Part shown: in pieces, positions 57,938 to 64,000 of the stretch | Layout: the number at the start of each line of letters is the position of its first letter | Numbering within the stretch: the stretch's first letter is position 1 | NCBI GenBank assembly: GCA_015062055.1 | Contig: SUVK01000005.1 | Location: forward strand, 1-64,000 | Source: Akkermansiaceae bacterium | GTDB lineage: Bacteria > Verrucomicrobiota > Verrucomicrobiia > Verrucomicrobiales > Akkermansiaceae | Reading direction: 5' to 3' | Length of the DNA stretch: 64,000 bases | The notes under the pieces: model-generated | Told to the model about the DNA's origin: nothing | The model's database searches: none | The model's input: the letters and a program-made list of their open reading frames with translations, nothing else | Made by a program: the position numbers and the translations under genes

Positions 57938-59224
57938 TTATTCCGGCAGGCTCTCATCTTCCACCATTTGGGCCATCGTTTGGCGTTTGCGGATAACGTG
58001 CCATTTGTCCCCGTCTACCAGTACCTCTGCTGCCAGCGGGCGGGAGTTATAGGTTGATGCCATGCTGAATCCGTAAGCCCCGGCACTCATTTCTGCCAGT
58101 ATTTCGCCGGGTTTTACATCGGCAATTTCTCTGTTTTGAGCTTGGAAATCTCCGCTCTCGCATATGGGGCCCACGATGTCGGCCACAATAGTATCATTTT
58201 TGTGCTCTTTGACAGGCCATATCTCATGGTAGCCTTCGTAGAGGGCGGGGCGTATGATGTCGTTCATACCGGCATCGATCATCTTGAACGTTTTGGCTTC
58301 GCCCTTCTTTTCGTACAGGCAGGTGGTGAGTAGGCATGCTGCGTTGCCTACCAGTCTGCGCCCGGGTTCTACCAATATCTTGAGTCCTATGGGTTGCAGC
58401 AATGGTATGATGGCCTCTGCATAGCTCTTAAGGGTAATTTGCTCGGGGTGGGCTGTCCACCACTCTGCGCTACCGGAGGCCAAGCAACCGTCATAAATAA
58501 TGCCGATACCGCCACCGATGCTCCAGAACTCGATATTGTAAAGCTCCTTAAATTTTCGGGCCATGGGCGCGACCTTTTCGATGGCTTTCACAAAGGGGGA
58601 TACTTCTGTAAGCTGAGAGCCGATGTGCATTTGCAGCCCTCGTATATACAGGTGGGGCATTTCTGCGGCAATGGTAGCGTACAACTCTTCGATGCGAGAA
58701 AAGTCTACCCCGAACTTGTTTTCCTTGGTGCCGGTGGTAATGTATTTGTGTGTGTTGGCCTCCACGTTGGGATTCACGCGCACGGCGACGGGGGCTTTTA
58801 CTCCCATTTCTCCTGCAATTCGGTTAATCTCGCGCAGCTCGTTTTCACTCTCGCAGTTAAAGCAATATATTTTGTGATTGAGTGCATAGCGAATTTCTGC
58901 TTCAGTCTTGCCTACGCCTGCGTAGGTGCAGCGGGTAGGATCGCCCCCTGCATGGATGACTCTCCATAGCTCTCCACCGGAAACGATGTCGAACCCCACA
59001 CCCTGCTTGGCCATCAAGTTCAGAATCGCCATGTTGGAGCACGCTTTTACGGCGTATGCTATATGGGCATCCAAAGGTGCAAGGGCTTCTTTCAGTTCTG
59101 ACAAGTCATCCATAATCGTTTTGCGACTATAGACGAATGTAGGGGTACCCATGGCGGAGGCTATATCTGACAAATTGACTGCTTCGCAATGCAGTGCAGA
59201 GTTTTTATACGCAAATGAATGCAT
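57938..59224 (-). CDS. lysA: diaminopimelate decarboxylase
   Basis: IAYAVKACSNMAIL, FDIVSGGEL, LQMHIGSQLTE, GPICESGDFQA, SAGAYGFSMASTYN. Confidence 0.93.
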   Translation of the reverse strand: MHSFAYKNSALHCEAVNLSDIASAMGTPTFVYSRKTIMDDLSELKEALAPLDAHIAYAVKACSNMAILNLMAKQGVGFDIVSGGELWRVIHAGGDPTRCTYAGVGKTEAEIRYALNHKIYCFNCESENELREINRIAGEMGVKAPVAVRVNPNVEANTHKYITTGTKENKFGVDFSRIEELYATIAAEMPHLYIRGLQMHIGSQLTEVSPFVKAIEKVAPMARKFKELYNIEFWSIGGGIGIIYDGCLASGSAEWWTAHPEQITLKSYAEAIIPLLQPIGLKILVEPGRRLVGNAACLLTTCLYEKKGEAKTFKMIDAGMNDIIRPALYEGYHEIWPVKEHKNDTIVADIVGPICESGDFQAQNREIADVKPGEILAEMSAGAYGFSMASTYNSRPLAAEVLVDGDKWHVIRKRQTMAQMVEDESLPE

Positions 59225-59237
59225 AAGTGATGGTGAA

Positions 59238-60353
59238 TTATTCGTTGTTGTTATCTTGTAAATTCGGGTTCACGTGTTCGGTGTCATCATCGATGATGGC
59301 TGCTACCCAGTAAAGATCTTTTGAATTTTCTAAGGCTAACTTAGTGAGAACAGAAATTGGTACAGCCAAGAACATGCCTACCGGTCCCCATACCCAGCCC
59401 CACAGCAACACCGAAAGCAGCACTACAGAAGTAGCTATGCCAAACTGCTTGCCTAAGAAAATGGGTTCTATGCCGTTGCCTATCATGAAGTTGATTGCTA
59501 CGTAGCCTCCGGCCACGACAAACGCGTCTCCCCAGCTTCCGAAGAGTAAGGCCATGAGGATGGGGGGGATTGCTGCCACAATTGACCCAATGGTGGGTAT
59601 ATAGTTGAGAACATAGGCCACTACCCCCCAAAGGAAAGCAAAGGGAACATCCATGGCGGCGCACAGCCACCATGCCAATAACCCCGTGCAGGCACTGGCA
59701 ATCGTTTTGATGAACAGATAACGCTGAATGCCTTTCAACGCCGCAAAAATTTGTTTCTTCCCGTGTACACTGCTCGGTAATGAACGAAAGTTTTTAATGA
59801 ATAAGGGGGCTTCTCCCAGCAAAAACGTCATGAGTATGAGGATGAGCGTTGTGATGGACATGAAAGAAATGGCACTGGAGCCTATGGTTTGAGAAATGTT
59901 GACAATTTTCTCCATGCCTACGTAATCCTGCGGTGCGTTCATTATATGCTGAGCTTCTGTTCCTAATCCCCAGTTATCGAGCCATCCGACTACATCATTG
60001 AGCTTTTCTTTAAACTTGACGACGACTTCTCCCTGTAGTGTGCGTGCCATATCGGCTGCTAAGAATCGTATGAGCGTACCTACAGCAAAGATGATTCCTG
60101 CGTCTACTATCAGGGTGCAAATCACTGAAAACCAATGTGGGAAATGTGCTTTTTTGCGTAACAAATCTGTGATGGAGTAGCTGATAATGGCCAAGAACGC
60201 GGCTAACATTATCGGTATCAGTAGGTCTCTCAATTCCCTTAACCCAATGAGTATGACAACGGCTGCTGCCAGCATAACGAGTATGCGGGTCCCGTTGGCA
60301 TTCCCGGATTTTCCTTCTACTCTTTTTTCCTGTTTATCGTCAAGCTCGAGCAT
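59238..60353 (-). CDS. AI-2E family transporter
   Basis: Multi-TM; VVAYVLNYIPTIGSIVAAIPPILMAL, WGWVWGPVGMFLAVPI. Confidence 0.92.
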   Translation of the reverse strand: MLELDDKQEKRVEGKSGNANGTRILVMLAAAVVILIGLRELRDLLIPIMLAAFLAIISYSITDLLRKKAHFPHWFSVICTLIVDAGIIFAVGTLIRFLAADMARTLQGEVVVKFKEKLNDVVGWLDNWGLGTEAQHIMNAPQDYVGMEKIVNISQTIGSSAISFMSITTLILILMTFLLGEAPLFIKNFRSLPSSVHGKKQIFAALKGIQRYLFIKTIASACTGLLAWWLCAAMDVPFAFLWGVVAYVLNYIPTIGSIVAAIPPILMALLFGSWGDAFVVAGGYVAINFMIGNGIEPIFLGKQFGIATSVVLLSVLLWGWVWGPVGMFLAVPISVLTKLALENSKDLYWVAAIIDDDTEHVNPNLQDNNNE

Positions 60354-60442
60354 ACGGCGCGTATTCTACTCGTTTCACCCCGATTTTTCAAGTCCTAATA
60401 ACGCCATATCTCATCATTTATCATGAACGTTAAACACGGTGA

Positions 60443-60474
60443 AGGCCCCTCCGCTCAGCGAGTCGGAGGGGCCT
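60443..60474 (-). terminator. rho-independent terminator
   Basis: AGGCCCCTCCG...CGGAGGGGCCT between two minus-strand genes. Confidence 0.7.
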
Positions 60475-60497
60475 ACGAAATTGAGCCGTCTGCTTGT

Positions 60498-62174
60498 TCA
60501 GGCGTTGTATACTTTGGTATAGTATTCGTCTGCCATGCGGTCCGAGTTGAACGCAGGAGAAATATCCTCCATGGCGTTGAATACGTGGTCTATCCAGCCG
60601 TCTTTATTGTCGTAGTACAGTGGCAGAACCTTGGTTTCCAAGATGCTGTAGAAGTTGTCGCGGTCGGAGCGGTCGCGTGCTTCGGGGGGCAGACCGGATT
60701 TTGCCTCGGGTATCATGAAGCAGTTTTCGCCATCTCGAGCAAACTCGCGCACCCAGCCATCATTGGTAGAGATGGTGAGCGAGCCGTTCATGGCTGCCGA
60801 CATGCCGGAGGTACCGGAGGCTTCGCGGGTGACCACGGGGTTATTCAACCAGATATCGGAGCCGTTTTTGAGCATGCGACTCAGGCCGAGCTCATAGCCG
60901 GTGAGAACAGCGCAACGCGGATATTTGTCGCTGAGTTTGTTGAGTTTGTTAAAGATGTCTACCGCTGCGAAGTCGGTGGGGTAGGGCTTGCCTGCCCATA
61001 TCATCTGCACGGGGCGGTTTGTTCTCTGCAGCATACGCTCAAACATGACCGGATTCTCGGTGATGAGTGCCGGGCGCTTGTAGGCGGCGAAACGACGTGC
61101 CCATACGATGGTGAGTGTGTCTTGGTCAAAAAGATGGCCGGTTTGTTCACCGACTACGCGGAAGAGCTCTTTCTTGAGGGCTCGCTTGCGATTTACGAAG
61201 GCGCGTTTATCGCGTGCGGCATAGGCCTCTGCCAATTCTGCGTCTTGCCAGTAGCTTAAGTTTTGAGCGTTGGTAACATGCGTGATGGGGCATATATCGC
61301 TGTAGCCCTGCCACATTTGGCGAGATACCTCGCCGTGCAGCTCTGATACACCGTTAGCTATGTGCGAAAGTCGCAGGGCCGCCAGTGTGTAGTTGAATGT
61401 TTGCTCATGCTGGTCAAGTTTAAGCATAGCGCGTACTTGATCCAAGGAGAGACCATCGAAGAATGAGAAATTAGACATCAGGTTGATATCCATCTTCTCA
61501 TTGCCGGCTTCTTCGGGGGTATGGGTGGTGAATACGAATCGCTTGCGTACTTCTTCTACATTGCCGCCATTGCGTGCCAACATGTTGAAGGCTGCGCCGA
61601 TGGAGTGTGCCTCATTCATGTGGTAAATCTCGGGCTCTACTCCAAGCTCTTCAAATAATCGGGCGCCACCTTGACCCAGTACAATGTATTGAGAGATGCG
61701 TGTCATCGGGTTAGAGTCATACAAACGCTGCGTAATCGAGCGGCTCACGGCATCGTTCTCGGGGACATCGGTGCTCAAGAAGAACATGGGTGCGGTGCCG
61801 AAGGTTTCGGGGCGCAGGTAGTATGCTTTTACCCACACGGGCGCATTGCAAATGTGGATGAGGAATTTGATGTTGTGGTCTTCCAGGAAACTGTATTCTT
61901 TGTGGCGGTACTGCACGGCCATTGACCCGTCTTCGGCGCGAATCTGATTGTAGTAGCCGTATGACCAAAGAATACCCACGCCAACGAGGTTTTGTCTCAA
62001 TGCGCCGGCTGAGCGCATGTGGGAGCCTGCAAGATAACCGAGGCCACCGGAGTAAATCTTGAACACGTTGTCAATGGCGTACTCCATGCAGAAGTAGGCT
62101 ACGGACTTGCTGTACTTGGGGTCTATCTCGTACGGGTGTGCGTACTGAGCCGGAAGAAAAGAGGAGGTACTCAT
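60498..62174 (-). CDS. alpha-glucan (glycogen/starch) phosphorylase family
   Basis: KSVAYFCMEYAID, VWARRFAAYKRP, EASGTSGMSAAMNGSLTISTNDGW. Start at 62174. Confidence 0.9.
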   Translation of the reverse strand: MSTSSFLPAQYAHPYEIDPKYSKSVAYFCMEYAIDNVFKIYSGGLGYLAGSHMRSAGALRQNLVGVGILWSYGYYNQIRAEDGSMAVQYRHKEYSFLEDHNIKFLIHICNAPVWVKAYYLRPETFGTAPMFFLSTDVPENDAVSRSITQRLYDSNPMTRISQYIVLGQGGARLFEELGVEPEIYHMNEAHSIGAAFNMLARNGGNVEEVRKRFVFTTHTPEEAGNEKMDINLMSNFSFFDGLSLDQVRAMLKLDQHEQTFNYTLAALRLSHIANGVSELHGEVSRQMWQGYSDICPITHVTNAQNLSYWQDAELAEAYAARDKRAFVNRKRALKKELFRVVGEQTGHLFDQDTLTIVWARRFAAYKRPALITENPVMFERMLQRTNRPVQMIWAGKPYPTDFAAVDIFNKLNKLSDKYPRCAVLTGYELGLSRMLKNGSDIWLNNPVVTREASGTSGMSAAMNGSLTISTNDGWVREFARDGENCFMIPEAKSGLPPEARDRSDRDNFYSILETKVLPLYYDNKDGWIDHVFNAMEDISPAFNSDRMADEYYTKVYNA

Positions 62175-62413
62175 CTTTTTGATTGTATTATGTGTATTAT
62201 GGTAAAGATTGCGATTTCCGCTCGGCATCTTACAGAATGCCATAGCTGAGATTCATTACCTTTATACACCATCTCCGTGAATCTGAAAAGAAAAAAATCT
62301 TACGGTGACGCAAAATTTACATACGCCTACCGGCTTCATCCTTTTTTTGATTGCATTGTTTTTGTTAGTGTGTTAACATACTCGTGCATTACGTTATTTA
62401 CCTACGGTTTCCT

Positions 62414-63097
62414 ATGAATAGGCATTCACTCTTCATTCTGTTTTCTTTGTTAAGCTCCATGGGCGTGTGTAGCTGTTGTCTGCAAAATACACCACAGTAT
62501 GATGCATCTGTTCATGGGCGCCCTGAGTCCGATTGGTATGCTGCAGAAAATGATATGTCTCATTTTTACCCGGTTCCCCTGCATCCGCAGGTGCGTCATC
62601 ATGAAGTGAACCATTTGCTGCAGAGCCCCGATGCTTTGGAGCGTAAACATGGTAGGAAATTGCAACATCTTATACAGGGGGTAGACGCAGCAGCCGCACT
62701 CCTGAGCCATTTGAGCCCCGCAGAAAAAGAAGCCTTAGCTCTGGCCTATTTGCATGAGTATGAGGTGTCGCTGGCACAACACCAAATAAGTACAGCCGCT
62801 CAGATATGCGATAAGGAAGAATACTTGAGAAGTGGCTCTTGTATCAGTAATTGGGATGGTATGCTCAACCGTGCCGTATCTCGTTTGACGCTAGAGCAAC
62901 AATCCATTCTTCATACAGATGGAGGCGTGGCCTTTATGGAAGGCTATGGCGGTTATATGTTACTGCGCTATGTGGCCTACAATCCGCAAGTAAATGCAGA
63001 AACTCGGCGAAAAGCACTTCGCATCGCTTCTTTTTGGGTAGATTGCTCCGATGGCGCCCTCAGTTACCGCGCAACATGGCTATGGAAAAGAAAATGA
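62414..63097 (+). CDS. exported/lipoprotein-like protein of unknown function
   Basis: MNRHSLFILFSLLSSMGVCSCC; ATGA overlap with the next CDS. Confidence 0.65.
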   Translation: MNRHSLFILFSLLSSMGVCSCCLQNTPQYDASVHGRPESDWYAAENDMSHFYPVPLHPQVRHHEVNHLLQSPDALERKHGRKLQHLIQGVDAAAALLSHLSPAEKEALALAYLHEYEVSLAQHQISTAAQICDKEEYLRSGSCISNWDGMLNRAVSRLTLEQQSILHTDGGVAFMEGYGGYMLLRYVAYNPQVNAETRRKALRIASFWVDCSDGALSYRATWLWKRK

Positions 63098-63714
63098 ACA
63101 ATAAACTCAACATAAATAGATATCTTATCTGTTTCTCGATTCTTTGTTTAGTATTTACATTTATTGGTAAATGCTATTTAGAGAATAGGAACGAGCGGAG
63201 GGCTCTGGAGCACCGGAAATACGAGGAAGATGTTAGAAAATCAATAGACGAAGCAATAAATGAAGCTCTGGTAGCCAGTGAGGCTCCCGGCGTGTCTGAT
63301 ACCGGTTTTCAAGATATCAAAAAGATGGTCTCGTTGTGTAAATGTGAGGCTTCTCAAAACCGGGCCGGAGATTGGATGCTGGTGATTGCTTTTAAGAATA
63401 TGACGGGCGAGTGCGTACATTTGGATATGTACAGTCACTCCGGTGTAGAGCAGGTTTACCCGCCTTGGATAACACTTGATGAAGAAAGCTCTGTGTTGCC
63501 GGGTCTTCCGGATTCTTTTACCATACCTGCGCATGAAACATTCACCATCTCATGCCCGTTACCCGCAGAATGTGTCACGTGGGTTTCGGATGGGAAGTCT
63601 TGCTCTTTCTCCTATACCGTTCAGCATTGGAAACTCGGTTCCCTCTCCGTAGATGGCGACGGCGATATGTGTAGCTTTTCTTCAGCGATAAGTTGTAAGC
63701 CCATCTCTGAGTAG
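63094..63714 (+). CDS. membrane-anchored protein of unknown function
   Basis: MNNKLNINRYLICFSILCLVFTFIGK; ATG overlaps the previous TGA. Confidence 0.65.
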   Translation: MNNKLNINRYLICFSILCLVFTFIGKCYLENRNERRALEHRKYEEDVRKSIDEAINEALVASEAPGVSDTGFQDIKKMVSLCKCEASQNRAGDWMLVIAFKNMTGECVHLDMYSHSGVEQVYPPWITLDEESSVLPGLPDSFTIPAHETFTISCPLPAECVTWVSDGKSCSFSYTVQHWKLGSLSVDGDGDMCSFSSAISCKPISE

Positions 63715-63724
63715 CCTCTTTTGC

Positions 63725-63765
63725 GAGCACATCGTGCAGATCGGAACCTTTGAGCACGATGTGCT
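63725..63765. terminator. hairpin AGCACATCGTGC...GCACGATGTGCT
   Basis: 12-bp perfect arms followed by GTTATTTTT. Confidence 0.75.
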
Positions 63766-63780
63766 GTTATTTTTGCAGAT

Positions 63781-64000
63781 TTATGACTGCGAGGCAAATT
63801 GCTTTGCTGAGCCGAGGGTGTCGATGTGCTTGACCATTTCAAAGAGATTCATTTCACCTACTTCTTTTTGTGCGGCAAAGTGAAGAAATTCTTCGAGCGC
63901 GGTTGCTAATACGGTGGTGCGATTCTCGCACGCCAGCGTATTCATGGCACTTTCTAATCGATTTAACAACGACTCCGAACAACGAAATGTAACAGTTTTA
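63781..64000 (-). CDS. ribbon-helix-helix (CopG/Arc-like) protein, partial at window edge
   Basis: Open frame runs off the right edge: KTVTFRCSESLLNRLESAMNTLACENRTTVLATALEEFLH..., an RHH-like pattern. Confidence 0.55.
   Translation of the reverse strand, partial: KTVTFRCSESLLNRLESAMNTLACENRTTVLATALEEFLHFAAQKEVGEMNLFEMVKHIDTLGSAKQFASQS

Noticed and set aside
1-64000. CRISPR array or prophage
   Set aside because: No regularly spaced short repeats seen, and no capsid, terminase, portal or tail genes; only a lone integrase at the left edge.

Overview
The 64 kb window appears to come from a Verrucomicrobiota chromosome, probably Akkermansia-like. That placement is inferred from four proteins ending in a PEP-CTERM signal of the form IPEP(A/T)TATLSLLAL.GLAARRRR. 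Housekeeping and metabolic genes fill most of it: thiE/thi4, rimO, a UvrD/PcrA helicase, hrpB, a GH36 alpha-galactosidase, khpB/jag, a BI-1/YccA family protein, an Fe-ADH, gluQ, an RNA-processing MBL, lysA, an AI-2E transporter, an alpha-glucan phosphorylase and gadB. Two tRNAs are present, Ala-GGC and Ile2-CAU, along with several lineage-type exported or ankyrin proteins, a long autotransporter and a lone tyrosine recombinase. The most interesting region is an accessory island of about 7.5 kb (about 9.9-17.45 kb) directly downstream of tRNA-Ile2. It holds two three-gene defence-like cassettes: (1) RloA/AbiLi-type AAA ATPase + RloB-like protein + SIR2-like protein, and (2) beta-class DNA methyltransferase + uncharacterised probable nuclease + Hanks-type protein kinase. 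Each cassette is preceded by a copy of the same ~195 bp repeat that starts at the tRNA 3' end, with further degenerate copies between them. A probable ORF-less group II intron (domain V-like motif at its 3' end) lies just after the terminator of a PEP-CTERM gene. An M16 peptidase fused to a second, possibly clan-CD-like, domain is split by an apparent 1-nt frameshift. No searches were run; all family calls come from reading motifs.
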